From assembly GCF_000374805.1 (NCBI RefSeq), contig NZ_KB895340.1:62001-126000 (forward strand): 64,000 bases of DNA, given 5' to 3'. The position numbers were made by a program, and so were the translations under genes. Source of the stretch: Chitiniphilus shinanonensis DSM 23277 (lineage in GTDB: Bacteria; Pseudomonadota; Gammaproteobacteria; Burkholderiales; Chitinibacteraceae). The notes below the pieces were generated by a model that worked only from the letters and a program-made list of their open reading frames with translations, did no database searches and had not been told where the DNA came from. This document shows positions 34,645-49,800 of this stretch, piece after piece (positions within the stretch are counted from its first letter, which is position 1; the number at the start of each line of letters is the position of its first letter).

Positions 34645-36843
34645 TCAGCCGTTGTCCGGCGCGCGCACGCCCGACAGCTGGTGCAGCACCTCCGGCAGCG
34701 TATCGGCGTCGTAGACCGACATGTCCGGCGGGGTATACGGCAGCATCGGCGTAGCCAGGTACCAGCGCGCGAACTCCTCGGCCGGCATCGGCTTGGCCAC
34801 CAGGTAGCCCTGCGCCTCGTCGCAGCCCATCACCGCCAGCGCCTGCCACGCCGATTCGGTCTCGACGCCCTCGGCCACCACCTGCAAGCCCAGGATGTGC
34901 CCCAGCTCGATGATGGAACGCACGATGGAGACGTTCTCGAACTTGTAGTCCAGCGCCTGCACGAACGAGCGGTCGATCTTCAGCTCGTGCACCGGCATCT
35001 GCGCCAGATAGGCGAACGACGAATAGCCGGTACCGAAATCGTCGATCGACAGGCGCACGCCCAGACGACGCAACCGCTCCAGGTTGCCCATCAGCTCCAC
35101 CTGCCGGCTCATGCCGCCGGTCTCGGTGATTTCCAGACACAGCCGCGACGGGTCCACCTGCAACCGCAGCAGCGCGTCCTCGACGAAATCGACGAAGGTG
35201 GCATCCTCGGCATCGCTCATGCCGACGTTCACCGACACCGCGATGCAGATGCCGTCGCGCTCCCACTCGACCGAGCGCTTGAGCACGTCGTCGATCACCC
35301 ACTGGGTGATGGCGCGCAGCCGGCCGGTCTGTTCGGCGAACGGAATGAAATCGCCCGGCGGAATCCAGCCGCGCTCCGGGTGGCGCCAGCGCACCAGCGC
35401 CTCGGCGGCGTCGATCTCGCCATCCTTCATCCGCACCTTGGGCTGGTAGCACACCACGAACTGGTTCTCGGCCACCGCGTTGCGCAGGTCCGACAGCAGC
35501 GCCAGCTGGGTCTGGCGGTTCTGCTCCAGGCCGGGGTCGTACAGCGCGTGGCTCTGGTGCTGGCGCTTGGCGGCGTACATCGCCACCTCGGCGTGCCGCA
35601 GCAGCAGATCGCCGGAATCGCCGTGTTCGGGGTACAGGGCCACGCCCATGCTGGCGCCCAGCTCCAGCCGCTGCCCCGCCACCACCACCGGCTGCGCCAG
35701 CATGGCCTGGATGCGCGCCAGCCGCTCGGGCAGGCGGCGCAGGTCGGTTTCGGGGAACAGCACCGCGTATTCGTCGCCGGACAGCCGCGCGCAGACCTCG
35801 CCGGCGCTGCCCAGCGCGCCGGCCAGCCGCCGCCCCAGCGCGGCAATCGCGGCATCGCCCACCTGATAGCCCAGGTAGTCGTTGATGTACTTGAACTGGT
35901 CGAGGTCGAACAGCACCACGGCGAAGTGCGCTGGTTCACCCACCAGGTGGCTTTCGATGGCCTCGATCAGCCGGGTGCGATTCGCCAGCCCGGTCAGCGG
36001 ATCGACGAAGGCCAGCCGCAGCATTTCGCGCTCGCGCTCGGCCACCGCGCCGCTCATGGTGTTGAAGCTGGTGGCCAGCTGGCCCAGTTCGTCGCCGCTG
36101 CGCCACGCCACCCGTGCGCTGTAGTCGCCCGCCTCGATGCGCCGCACGCCGGACACCAGCGCCTCCACCGGGCGCGACAGCTGCCAGGTCAGCAGCAGCG
36201 ACAGCATCAGGCCGACGCTGAAAGTGGCCAGGCCGATGAACAGCGACTGCCGCAACGCGCCGCGCAGCTGGCTGGCGATGTAGCCGGTGCCGACATCGGC
36301 GCCGATCAGATAGGGGCGGCCATCGGCGGTGACGCCGGGCACGAACAGCGAGCGGAATTCGCCATAGGCATCGCGGTATTCGACGAAGCGCGGCTGGCCT
36401 TCGGCCAGGATGTTCTTCAGGGTGGAGATGGGCCCGCTGTACGGCGTGAAGTAGCGGCCGTAATGGCCGCGCTGCACCTCGGCCGGGGTGGCGCTGTCCA
36501 TCAGGTAGACCAGCCGCTCGCCCACCGGCATGAAGACGTAGAGGTAGCGCAGGCCGACGGTCTGGCAATAGCGGTCGAAGTCGGACAGCAGGCGGCGATA
36601 CTCCGCGCTGCCGATGGCCCCGGGCGCGGTGGCCCGGTCGAAGTAGTCGCGCGGCAGCATCAACGGCGCCGCGGCGGTGGCCGAATGCAGGCGCCGATCG
36701 ACCTCCTGCCGCACCGCATCGGACTTCAGCGAGTAGATGTAGAAGCTGTACGCGCAGGTGGCCGCCAGATTGATCAACACGAATACGGCCAGGATCTTGC
36801 CCCGTATCGTGCTGGCGAAGCCCCATCCCCTTGGTCTCGTCAT
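34645..36843 (-). CDS. membrane GGDEF/EAL cyclic di-GMP protein
   Basis: 732-residue signalling protein. A membrane helix at about 14-34, a periplasmic sensor domain, a second helix near 190-212 and a HAMP (LSRPVEALVSGVRRIEAGDY) lead into a GGDEF domain and then EAL. The GGDEF motif is SGDEY, a degenerate form that may keep or lose cyclase activity. The EAL domain has EALVRW, DDFGTGYSS and EGVET, so phosphodiesterase activity is likely. The start at 36843 (MTRPRGW) is preferred because a membrane segment soon follows; 36930 is an alternative. It is convergent with csoR. Confidence 0.88.
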   Translation of the reverse strand: MTRPRGWGFASTIRGKILAVFVLINLAATCAYSFYIYSLKSDAVRQEVDRRLHSATAAAPLMLPRDYFDRATAPGAIGSAEYRRLLSDFDRYCQTVGLRYLYVFMPVGERLVYLMDSATPAEVQRGHYGRYFTPYSGPISTLKNILAEGQPRFVEYRDAYGEFRSLFVPGVTADGRPYLIGADVGTGYIASQLRGALRQSLFIGLATFSVGLMLSLLLTWQLSRPVEALVSGVRRIEAGDYSARVAWRSGDELGQLATSFNTMSGAVAEREREMLRLAFVDPLTGLANRTRLIEAIESHLVGEPAHFAVVLFDLDQFKYINDYLGYQVGDAAIAALGRRLAGALGSAGEVCARLSGDEYAVLFPETDLRRLPERLARIQAMLAQPVVVAGQRLELGASMGVALYPEHGDSGDLLLRHAEVAMYAAKRQHQSHALYDPGLEQNRQTQLALLSDLRNAVAENQFVVCYQPKVRMKDGEIDAAEALVRWRHPERGWIPPGDFIPFAEQTGRLRAITQWVIDDVLKRSVEWERDGICIAVSVNVGMSDAEDATFVDFVEDALLRLQVDPSRLCLEITETGGMSRQVELMGNLERLRRLGVRLSIDDFGTGYSSFAYLAQMPVHELKIDRSFVQALDYKFENVSIVRSIIELGHILGLQVVAEGVETESAWQALAVMGCDEAQGYLVAKPMPAEEFARWYLATPMLPYTPPDMSVYDADTLPEVLHQLSGVRAPDNG

Positions 36844-37052
36844 GCTGGCGTTTGCCTCTTCGTTCGGCGTTCCGTGGGCCGGTCGCTCTTGGGCTGGTCG
36901 ATGGCTGCGATCGACCAATGACATTTGCATGTCTGCGTGTAAGGCAAGTCAGTGTAGCAGTAACACCTGGCGATCCAAGCGGTATGTTGTAAGCCGTCGC
37001 CGCGGCGCAACACGCCCACCGCCGGGCGACAAAAACATACACAAACGACCGT

Positions 37053-38873
37053 TTATGCGCTACCCAGCCAGGCACGCCGCCGCGCCAGCGCCGCATCGTC
37101 GGCGCCTGTGCTCGTCCGAAGTCCCCAGGTGTCGGCGACGGCGGCTGTCAGCATCAGTTCGCGTTCGATCAGCTCATCGCGGCGGAAGGCGTGCGCGACC
37201 ACGCGGCTGCCGGCCGGCCAACTGCCCAGGTGCGCGTCGAGATTGCCGGCGTTCACCCGCAGGCCGTCCAGCGCGACCAGTACGTCGCCGGCCGACAGAC
37301 CGGCGACATGGGCGGCTCCGCCCTCCAACACGTGGGTCAGCTTGACGCCGCCCGCCTCGGCCGCCACCCGCGCGCCCAGGCTGTTGCCGGCGCCGCCGGG
37401 GGCCAGCTCCTTCCAGCCGCCCTTGTCGGCGCCGCCCGCCATCGGCCGCAACTGACTGTCGATGCCGAACCGGCCCAGCAGTTCGGGCAGCGGCAGCGCC
37501 TCGGTGCTGCGCAGCGCCTGCTCGAAGAAATCGGCGAGATCCAGCCCCGCCGCCTCGCTGGCGACACGCTCCCATTCGTCTTCGGCCACACCCTGACCGT
37601 GGACCTCGAAGTTCATGCCAAAGCGGCGCCACAGCGCGCGCATCACGTCGTCCAGGCTGCGCGCGCCGTCGCTGCGCAGGCGGATGGTCAGGTCGAGCGC
37701 GGCGGCCGCCAGCGCGCCCTTGGTGTAGTAGCTGACCAGCGCATTGGGGCTGTTCTCGTCCTGGCGGTAGTACTTCACCCAGGCGTCCAGGCTGGCCTCC
37801 TCCAGCGTCTGCTTCAGCCGGCCCGCGCCGCGTTGCACCTGGGTCATGGTCTGCGACAGCAGCTCCAGGTAAGAGGCGACCGGGATCAACCCGGCGCGCA
37901 GCAGGGTCAGGTCGTCGTAATACGAGGTGATGCCCTCGAAGGCCCACAGCAGGCGGGTGTAGCTTTCGCGGTGCAGGTCGTAGGGTGCGTAGGCCGCCGG
38001 CTTGATCCGCTTGACGTTCCAGCTGTGGAAATACTCGTGGCTGCACAGCCCCAGGTATTGGCGATAGGCCGGGCGCAACTCGGTATCGTGGGCGCGCGGC
38101 AGGTCGTCGCGCGCCGCCATCAGCGCGGTCGAGGCGCGGTGCTCCAGCCCACCGTAGCCATCGCCGGTGACCATGGTCATGAACACGTAGCGCGGGAACG
38201 GCGCCGGCTCGCCGAACAGGCGGATCTGGTATTCGCAGATCTTCTTCAGGTCGCGCTTGAGCCGCTTGAAATCGGCACGGTGCCGCCCGGCGATGACGAT
38301 CTGGTGTTCGACGCCGCAAGCCTTGAAGGTGTCGCTGGCGAAGTCGCCCAACTCTACGGGATGGTCGATCAGTTCGTCGTAGCTGCCGGCACGATAGCGG
38401 CCGAACTCGCCGGCCTTGGCGCCATCGGCCGGCAGGCTGGTGGCGACGCGCCATGGCTTCTGCGCCTTGCCCTTGGGCGCCACCAGCTTCACCCGGCACG
38501 GCCGCGCCTCCTGCCCCGCCACCGCCAGGAACACCGCGGTGCCGTTGAAGAAGCCGCGCGTCTCATCCAGGTAGGCGCCGCGCACCGACAGGTCGAAGGC
38601 GTAGACCCGATACTTCACCGTGATCGGGCCGGCGGCCGGCGGCAGCTGCCAGCGATGCTTGTCCAGCTTGGTCACCGCCAGCGCCGCGCCGTCGGCGTTG
38701 CCGGCCTCCAGCGCAACGATATGGCGGGCGAACTCGCGGATCAGGTAGCTGCCGGGAATCCACACCGGCAGCCATAGCACCTGCCCGGCCGGATCCGGCT
38801 CGGCAATGGTCAGCGTGACGTCGAAATAGTGGCCGGACAGGTCGGCGGGCGCGATGCGGTAGTCGATCGTCAT
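37053..38873 (-). CDS. M61 glycyl-aminopeptidase family protein with PDZ domain
   Basis: 606-residue predicted metallopeptidase. The central catalytic motif is HEYFHSWNVKRIKP (about 279-292), with the second zinc ligand in LLWAFEGITSYYDDL. The N-terminal domain (DVTLTIAEPD... LPVWIPGSYLIREFARHI) and a C-terminal PDZ domain (VLEGGAAHVAGLSAGDVLVALDGLRV) complete the M61 layout. The family includes glycyl aminopeptidase of Sphingomonas. No signal peptide is seen. Its stop codon lies near the edge of a short spacer before the GGDEF/EAL gene. It starts four bases after the stop of hslR. Confidence 0.9.
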   Translation of the reverse strand: MTIDYRIAPADLSGHYFDVTLTIAEPDPAGQVLWLPVWIPGSYLIREFARHIVALEAGNADGAALAVTKLDKHRWQLPPAAGPITVKYRVYAFDLSVRGAYLDETRGFFNGTAVFLAVAGQEARPCRVKLVAPKGKAQKPWRVATSLPADGAKAGEFGRYRAGSYDELIDHPVELGDFASDTFKACGVEHQIVIAGRHRADFKRLKRDLKKICEYQIRLFGEPAPFPRYVFMTMVTGDGYGGLEHRASTALMAARDDLPRAHDTELRPAYRQYLGLCSHEYFHSWNVKRIKPAAYAPYDLHRESYTRLLWAFEGITSYYDDLTLLRAGLIPVASYLELLSQTMTQVQRGAGRLKQTLEEASLDAWVKYYRQDENSPNALVSYYTKGALAAAALDLTIRLRSDGARSLDDVMRALWRRFGMNFEVHGQGVAEDEWERVASEAAGLDLADFFEQALRSTEALPLPELLGRFGIDSQLRPMAGGADKGGWKELAPGGAGNSLGARVAAEAGGVKLTHVLEGGAAHVAGLSAGDVLVALDGLRVNAGNLDAHLGSWPAGSRVVAHAFRRDELIERELMLTAAVADTWGLRTSTGADDAALARRRAWLGSA

Positions 38874-38877
38874 CGGA

Positions 38878-39279
38878 TCAATCCTTGAACTGTTTGCGGT
38901 CGAACTGGTGGAGCTGCCGGCGCCACTTCTTGGTGGGGCGGCCTTTGGACAGCGGATGGTCGAACTGGGGCGCGAGTTCCCGTTCCAGCGTGGTGGCTTC
39001 GCGGCGCGCGGCGCTCTGCTCGGTTTCGCGGTACAGCGTGCGCGCGATGTCGGCGCCGCCGCGCCGGTCGGACAACGCCATCACCTCGACTTCGAACTCG
39101 CCGTGCGGCACCTGGATGCGCAGCAGGTCGCCGATCCTGACCGAGCGCGCCGGCTTGGCGCGCTCGCCATTGAGATGGACATGGCCGCCGTCGATGGCGT
39201 CGGTGGCAAGCGAACGTGTTTTGAAAAAACGCGACGCCCACAGCCATTTGTCCAACCTGACCTTTACGTCGTCGCTCAT
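38878..39279 (-). CDS. hslR: S4-domain RNA-binding protein HslR (heat-shock protein 15)
   Basis: 133-residue ribosome-associated protein that rescues stalled 50S subunits carrying tRNA. The S4 fold VRLDKWLWASRFFKTRSLATDAIDGGHVHLNGERAKPARSVRIGD is almost complete. A basic C-terminal tail with SKGRPTKKWRRQLHQF follows. The ATG at 39279 is the normal start. It lies four bases upstream of the M61 peptidase start and is probably co-transcribed with it. Confidence 0.92.
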   Translation of the reverse strand: MSDDVKVRLDKWLWASRFFKTRSLATDAIDGGHVHLNGERAKPARSVRIGDLLRIQVPHGEFEVEVMALSDRRGGADIARTLYRETEQSAARREATTLERELAPQFDHPLSKGRPTKKWRRQLHQFDRKQFKD

Positions 39280-39451
39280 ATGCAGATGTAATACGCTCCG
39301 CACTGTCCATCGCACGGCGGGACGGCGAAGCGGCTCCAGGGGAAATGAACCAGCGCAGATGGTACTACGCCATTGCTGGCTGCGCGTTTCGGCCTCGCCG
39401 GGACGCGCGACGCCAGCGGCGGACGACGACTCCACCATTCCCAGGGCCGCC

Positions 39452-40243
39452 ATGTCCCGCTTCCGTCTTGTCGTCCAGGTCATGCTGCTCCTGCTGCTCG
39501 CCCACCCGGCGCGCGGCGAATCGCTGACATTGGGCAACGGCGAATGGCCGCCGTACTTCTCGGCGTCGCTGCCGGGCCAGGGCAGCTTTTCGCGGATCGT
39601 GCAGGAGGCGCTGCGGCTGGAAGGCATGCAGGTCCAGTACGTGTTCCAGCCCTGGAAGCGCAGCCTGGAACTGGCAAGGGCCGGGGAACTGGACGGCTCG
39701 GTCGGCTGGATGAATACGCCGGAGCGCCAGCGCGCCTTCGTGGTCAGCGTGCCCATCCTCGACTCGGAGTGGGTGGTGTTCTACCGGCGTGGCCATCCGG
39801 TGGACGGCGCGACCGATCTCGACGCCCTGGCCCGGCTGCGTTGGGGCGCCACGCTGGGCTACGACTACGGCGAACGCCTGAACGGGCTGTTCCGCCGCCG
39901 CGGCGTGCAAGTGGAGTACACGCCCCGCGACGAACAGAATCTGGCCAAGCTGGCGGCGGGCCGCATCGACGCCTTCGTGATGGAGCGCGAAGTGGGCCTG
40001 ATGATGCTGGCGCAAATCCCATCCCGCCAGGCCATCGCCTACGATGCCACCCCGGTGTTCAGCCGGCCGCTGCACGTGATGTTCTCCCGCAGCCGCCCCG
40101 ATGCCGACCTGTGGGCCGCCAAGCTGGCGCGCGGCGTGGAGCGGCTGCGCAACGACGGCCGCCTGGCACGCATCGTCGAGGAAGGCCGCCAGGCCGCACT
40201 GACGGCCGCGCCACAGGCCGTCGAGCCCTCGCCCAGACGCTGA
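39452..40243 (+). CDS. periplasmic substrate-binding protein, amino-acid type (orphan)
   Basis: 263-residue protein with a cleavable signal peptide (MSRFRLVVQVMLLLLLAHPARG). The PBPb-type fold is seen in LTLGNGEWPPYFS, GSFSRIVQEALRLEGMQVQYVFQPWKRSLELARAGELDGSVGW and DAFVMEREVGL. The GEWPPYFS and PWKRS segments fit the group that binds amino acids or their relatives and often acts in sensing. No ABC permease or ATPase is adjacent, and a chemoreceptor gene follows after 227 bases. The ligand is unknown. The start at 39452 is chosen for the signal peptide. Confidence 0.82.
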   Translation: MSRFRLVVQVMLLLLLAHPARGESLTLGNGEWPPYFSASLPGQGSFSRIVQEALRLEGMQVQYVFQPWKRSLELARAGELDGSVGWMNTPERQRAFVVSVPILDSEWVVFYRRGHPVDGATDLDALARLRWGATLGYDYGERLNGLFRRRGVQVEYTPRDEQNLAKLAAGRIDAFVMEREVGLMMLAQIPSRQAIAYDATPVFSRPLHVMFSRSRPDADLWAAKLARGVERLRNDGRLARIVEEGRQAALTAAPQAVEPSPRR

Positions 40244-40470
40244 AACGTATCAGCCCTTTACCCCCGGTTATCGCGACAACCGAAATCAAGTTCGATTACG
40301 GGGGGCCGTTCTCCTGCGCCGCCCTGTCCCGTCCTCCCCGGCGACATACTGGCGACGCTGTCCCGCGCACGCCTTTGCACCTGTAGGCAGCCGCGCACCG
40401 CCCCTGATCCTGCAATACCCGGCCGCCCCCGGCACCCAGGGTCGGCCCTTGCCGTTTGGAGTACCCGCAA

Positions 40471-42408
40471 TTGAAGATCAAGTTCAAGTTGATCCTTCCC
40501 GTGGCGGCGTTGATGGTGGTGTGCGTCGTCGCCATCCTGACCACCGTCATCCTGTCGTTTTCCACTTACGTCGAAACCTCGCTCAGCCACTCGCTGGCTA
40601 CCGACGCCGCCGTGGTCCAGTCCCAGGTCGATACCCTCAAGTCACGCGCCACCGCGGCCTCGCTGCTGATGTCGTTCGATCCCCGCATCGTCGCGGCGAT
40701 GGAACGCGGCGACCGCGAAGCGCTGATCCGCCGCGCCATCGAGCTGCAACGCGAAAGCGGCGTGGAGTTCACCACCATCACCGACGCCGCCGGCCAGGTG
40801 CTGGCCCGCTCGCACGAGCCGGACAAGTTCGGCGACAGCGTGAAGAACCAGGCCAACGTCGCCCAGGCGCTGAGCGGCCGGCAGCTGACCACCATCGAAT
40901 CGGGCACCCAGGTGCGGTTGTCGATCCGCTCCGGTACGCCGGTCCATGCGGCCGACGGCCGCCTGCTCGGCGTGGTGTCGTCCGGCTTCCGGCTCGACCA
41001 GCCGCAGTTCGTCGATGCGCTGCAACGACTGCTGGGGGTGGAAGTCACCGTGTTCCTCGGCGACACGCGCATCGCCACCACGGTGAAGAACGCCGACGGC
41101 CAGCGGGCGATCGACACCAAGGCTTCGGCGGAGGTCAGCCGCCAGGTGCTGGGCGGCATGCCGTACTCGGGCCAGGCCCAGGTGCTCGATCGCAGCGCCC
41201 TGGTCCGCTACCAGCCGCTGCGCGACACCGCCGACCGGGTGATCGGGATGCTGTTCGTCGGCCAGTACACCGCCGTGCGCGACCAGACCGTCCGCGATTT
41301 CCTGTTGCACGGCGTGATGGTCGGACTGGTGTTGCTGGGCATCGCGGTGCCGGCGCTGCTGGTGCTGGTCGGCCGCATCGTCGGCCCGGTGCGCGACATG
41401 GTGACGGCCGCCGACAAGCTGGCGCAGGGCGACGTGGACATCGATCTGCGCATCCACAGCCGCGACGAGATCGGCACGCTCGCCGCCGCGTTCCAGCGCA
41501 TGATCGCCGGCATCCGCCAGCAGGCCGCGTCGATCCGGCAGGCGGCGGAGGGCGATTTCAGCCAGCCGGTGCCGATCCGCTCGGACAACGACGTGATCAA
41601 TCGCGCGCTGGCCGACCTGATGCGCAACAACAACACCGCGCTGGCCAAGATCAACCAGTCGGCGCAACAGGTCTCGCTGGAAGCCGGCCACGTGGCCGAT
41701 GGCGCGCGTCACCTGGCGGAGGGCGCCACCGAGGAACTGGCCACCGTCGCCGAGCTGTCCGCCACCGCCGAGCAGCTCTACCAGCAGACGCGCAACAACG
41801 CGGGCAGCGCCAGCCAGGCGTCGGCGTTGACCGGCGAGGTGGATGCGCTGATGCAGGACAGCGTGGCGCAGATGCACGAGCTGCTCGCCGCCATGGCGGA
41901 AATCGGCCAGGCGTCGGAAGACATCGCGCAGATCATCAAGACCATCGACGAGATCGCCTTCCAGACCAACTTCCTGTCGCTGAACGCGGCGGTGGAGGCA
42001 GCCCGCGCCGGCGAACAGGGGCGTGGCTTCGCGGTGGTGGCCGAGGAAGTGCGCGCCCTGGCGGCGCGCTCGGCGCAGTCGGCCAAGCAAACCGCCGCGC
42101 TGATCGAGGGCAGCACCCAGTGCGTGTTGCGCGGCAACGAACTGGTGAGCAGCACCAGCGAGCGCCTGAATCGCGTTGCCCGCCACGCCAGCGAGTCGTC
42201 GCAACTGATCGCGGGCATCGCCGAGGCGTCGCGCCAGCAGGAGCACGCCATCGCCCGCTTCAACGAGGGCATCGCCGGGATCTCCGGCGTGGTCCAGACC
42301 ATCGCCGCCACCGCGGAGCAATCCGCCGCGTCGGCCCACGGGCTGTCCGAACAGGCGGCGCGGCTGGAAGACGTGGTGGCGCACTTCCGGCTCGCCGACG
42401 GCGACTGA
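40471..42408 (+). CDS. methyl-accepting chemotaxis protein with Cache-type sensor
   Basis: 645-residue chemoreceptor. The TTG at 40471 ([17 protein letters not shown]) sits 9 bases after GGAG and gives a normal N-terminal membrane helix; a TTG at 40456 is the alternative. A periplasmic single-Cache-like domain occupies about residues 40-265, then a second helix and HAMP ([20 protein letters not shown]). The cytoplasmic tip reads [37 protein letters not shown], matching MCP signalling domains. No C-terminal NWETF-like tether is seen. It may respond to ligand delivered by the solute-binding protein next door. Confidence 0.88.
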   Translation: MKIKFKLILPVAALMVVCVVAILTTVILSFSTYVETSLSHSLATDAAVVQSQVDTLKSRATAASLLMSFDPRIVAAMERGDREALIRRAIELQRESGVEFTTITDAAGQVLARSHEPDKFGDSVKNQANVAQALSGRQLTTIESGTQVRLSIRSGTPVHAADGRLLGVVSSGFRLDQPQFVDALQRLLGVEVTVFLGDTRIATTVKNADGQRAIDTKASAEVSRQVLGGMPYSGQAQVLDRSALVRYQPLRDTADRVIGMLFVGQYTAVRDQTVRDFLLHGVMVGLVLLGIAVPALLVLVGRIVGPVRDMVTAADKLAQGDVDIDLRIHSRDEIGTLAAAFQRMIAGIRQQAASIRQAAEGDFSQPVPIRSDNDVINRALADLMRNNNTALAKINQSAQQVSLEAGHVADGARHLAEGATEELATVAELSATAEQLYQQTRNNAGSASQASALTGEVDALMQDSVAQMHELLAAMAEIGQASEDIAQIIKTIDEIAFQTNFLSLNAAVEAARAGEQGRGFAVVAEEVRALAARSAQSAKQTAALIEGSTQCVLRGNELVSSTSERLNRVARHASESSQLIAGIAEASRQQEHAIARFNEGIAGISGVVQTIAATAEQSAASAHGLSEQAARLEDVVAHFRLADGD

Positions 42409-42420
42409 CGCCACTGCACG

Positions 42421-42453
42421 AAAAAAAGACGGCGCCGAGGCGCCGTCTTTTTT
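42421..42453. terminator. bidirectional terminator after the chemoreceptor
   Basis: GACGGCGCC (42428-42436) pairs with GGCGCCGTC (42439-42447), flanked by A7 on the left and T6 on the right. It separates the plus-strand chemoreceptor from the minus-strand lyase gene. Confidence 0.85.
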
Positions 42454-42494
42454 ATTGGGCCAATACAGTGCGCCCCCTGCCCGGCCGCCCCCGG

Positions 42495-44522
<2,028 letters not shown>

Positions 44523-44679
44523 TTCCATCCTCCTGGTCCGGCTTGGCCGGCTCCGTCTTGAACGGCCCTCACTGGTATCAAGGCTTTCCAGCGAGCAGGC
44601 CACCTGTTTGGCGGGGAGACTGGAATACGTGTTTCGATCCGTCAAGCGCGCAGGTCGGCGACATGCGACGGATACGAAA

Positions 44680-44703
44680 AAGCCCCTGTCGAAACAGGGG
44701 CTT
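44680..44703 (-). terminator. terminator after typA
   Basis: AAGCCCCTG (44680-44688) pairs with CAGGGGCTT (44695-44703). On the minus strand it is followed by TTTTCG. It lies 20 bases downstream of the typA stop and upstream of the lyase gene. Confidence 0.8.
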
Positions 44704-44722
44704 GTCCGGGCTTTGGCAAGGC

Positions 44723-46537
<1,815 letters not shown>

Positions 46538-46804
46538 GGGTGAGGTAAGCCGGAGGGATGCAAAGCCCGCGATTGTAGCACGATGAAAAGACGACTCATC
46601 AGCGGCAATACGCCCGGCCGATGGATGTCGCGGCGACGCCATCCCGTGGCGCGACGCGCACGAATCGCCATGAAAAACAGCCGCTTGCGCTCGTAATGGG
46701 CGCGCGCTTCGGCATCGATGCAACAACGGCGGGCAAGTAGGCTCGCGCAGGCGGCCCCGGACCGCTAGTTTGAAAGCTACACCCGCCATTGTCCCGGAGT
46801 CGTC

Positions 46805-49800
46805 ATGATGCCTGCCGAGTTCGCCCTGCCCGAGGCGGACCGCGAGCCCACGCTGGATGCCGCCCGCCACGCCGACGAAATCCTGGCCCTGCGCGCCCTG
46901 TTGCCGCTGGCCCGCCTGTCGCACGAGGAGAATGTCTTCGTCGAAGGCCAGGGCGAACTGATCCTGGATGCGCTGCGCGACAGCCGCCGCCACGGTGGCA
47001 GCGCCGACGCGCTGTTCGCCGCCTTCCCGCTGGCCAGCCCCGCCGGCCGCGCGCTGCTGACGCTGGCCGAAGCGCTGATCCGCATTCCCGACGCGCCGAC
47101 CATGGATCGCCTGATCCGCGACCAGTTGCACGCCGCCGACTGGCAACAGGGCGGTCACAGCCCGTCGCTGCTGGTCAACCTGGCGCGACGCGGACTGATC
47201 GCCGCGGAGAGCTGGAGCGAATCGCGCCCCGGCGAGGCGCTGGTGCGCTTTGCCCTGCGCCGCGCCATGCGCCACATGGGCGAGCATTTCGTCATCGGCG
47301 AGAACATCTCCAGCGCGCTGGCGCAGCGGGTGCCGGGCTTCAGCCACTCGTTCGACATGCTGGGCGAGGCGGCGCTGACCGAAGAGGACGCCGAGCGCTA
47401 CACCGAGGGCTACGCCAAGGCGCTGACCAGCCTGGCGGCGCTGGGCGGCGCCCGTGGCGCGCGCTCGCCGTGCGGCATCTCGGTCAAGCTGTCGGCGCTG
47501 CATCCGCGCTTCGAGCGTCGCCAACGCGAGCGGGTACTGCGCGAGCTATACCCGCGCCTGCTGGCGCTGGCCGCCATGGCGCGCGAGGCCGACCTGCCGT
47601 TCACCATCGACGCCGAGGAAAGCGAACGGGTGCCACTGACGCTGGCGTTGTTCAAACGCCTGCTGACCGAGCCGGTGCTGGCCGGCTGGGACGGCCTGGG
47701 GCTGGCGGTCCAGGCCTATCTGAAGAACGCACCGCAGCAGATCGACTGGCTGATCGGCCAGGCCGCGGCGCATCGACGGCGCATCGTGGTCCGGCTGGTC
47801 AAGGGTGCCTACTGGGACAGCGAGATCAAGCGCGCACAACTGGAGGGGTGGCCGGACTACGCGGTGTTCACCCGCAAGCACCATGCCGACGCCAGCTTCC
47901 TGGCCTGCGCCCGCAGGATGCTGCGCGCCGACGAAGCGCTGTACCCGGCTTTCGCCACCCACAATGTCTTCAGCGCGCTGGCGGTGCACGCCATGGCCGG
48001 CGGACGCGAATTCGAATACCAGTGCCTGTTCGGCATGGGCGAGGAGATGTATCGGCTGCTGCGCGGTCACGGCGTGGAGCGCCCATGCCGCATCTACGCG
48101 CCGGTCGGGCGCCACGCCGCGCTACTGCCATACCTGGTGCGGCGGCTGATGGAAAACGGCGCCAACCAGAGCTTCGTCCACCTGCTGCTGGCCCGGGGCG
48201 ACACCGATCCGGCCACGCTGGACCCGGTGTCGGCCAGCGTCCAGCAACCCGGCCCCGGAGTGCCGCCGCCCACCGCGCGTCGCGGCCAGCACGCCGTCGC
48301 GCCCGGACTGGACTGGAGCGACGAGCCGACGCTGACCGCGCTTTCCCAACTGATGGCGGCACCGCACCTCCCCGTGCACGCTGCACCGATGCTGGCCGCA
48401 GCGAGCGCGACCGCCGGGCCGGAGCGCCCGGTGCTCAACCCGGCGGCGACCACCGAAGTGGTGGGCACCGTGCAGGAAGCCAGCGCCAGCGATCTCGCCA
48501 CCGCCTGCGATACCGCCGCCGCGTTCGCACCGCTATGGGCCGCGTTGCCGGCGGCCGAGCGTGCCACCGCGCTGGAGCGCGCGGCCGAACTGCTCGTGGC
48601 GCGGCGGGATGAGCTGCTGCCGCTGCTGTGCCGTGAGGCCGGCAAGACCCTGCCGGCTGCGCTGAACGAAATCCGCGAGGCGGCGGACTTCTGCCGCTAC
48701 TACGCCCACGAGGCACGCAGCCAATGGCCCGAGCGCATGCCGAGCGCGCTGGGGCCGGTGGCGGCGATCAGCCCGTGGAACTTCCCGCTGGCGATCTTCG
48801 TCGGCCAGATCGCCGCCGCGCTGGCGGCCGGCAATCCGGTGCTGGCCAAGCCGGCGGAGGAAACGCCGCTGGTCGCGGCCCAGGCGATCCGGCTGCTGTG
48901 GCAGGCCGGCATCCCGCACGCCGCGTTGCAGTTGCTGCCCGGTGGGCCAGAACTGGGCGCCGCGCTGGTCGGGCATCCGGCGATCCGCGGCGTGTTGTTC
49001 ACCGGCTCGCTGCCCGCCGCCCAGGCGATCCATCGCACCCTGGCGACCGGCGACGCGCGCCGCCCGCTGATCGCGGAAACCGGCGGCATGAATGCGATGC
49101 TGGTCGACAGTTCGGCCCTGCCGGAACAGGTGGTGCAGGACGTGCTGACCTCGGCCTTCGACAGCGCCGGCCAGCGCTGCTCGGCACTGCGCGTGCTGTG
49201 CCTGCCGACGGCGACCGCCGACCTGATCAGCGACATGCTGCGCGCCGCGATGCGCGAGCTGAGCATCGGCGATCCGTGCCGGCTGGACACCGACGTCGGC
49301 CCGCTGATCTCGGCCGAGGCGCTGGCGCGGGTCGAAGCCGCGCTGCGCGATTTCGTCGAGCAGGGCCAGCCGGTGTACCAGCCGCCGCTCGCCATCACGG
49401 GCGGGCATTTCATGGCACCGGCGCTGGTGGAGATCAACGCGCTGTCGCGCCTGCCGGGCGAGATCTTCGGCCCGGTGCTGGCGGTATTGCGTTATCGCCC
49501 GGAACAACTGCCGGGCCTGCTGGCCGAGCTGGATGCGCGCCAGTACGGCCTGACGCTGGCGGTGGCCAGCCGCTGCCCCAGCTTCGTCGAGCAGGTGACG
49601 ACGGCGGTACGGGTGGGCAATGTCTACGTCAATCGCAACCAGATCGGCGCCGTGGTCGGGCACCAGCCGTTCGGTGGCGAGCGGCTGTCGGGCACCGGCC
49701 CCAAGGCCGGAGGGCCGTGGCTGCTGTGGCGGCTGTTGCGCAATGCCGCGCCCTGCGCCGCGCCGGCCGGCCTCACCGCGGCGCATCCCGCGCAGCCGGT

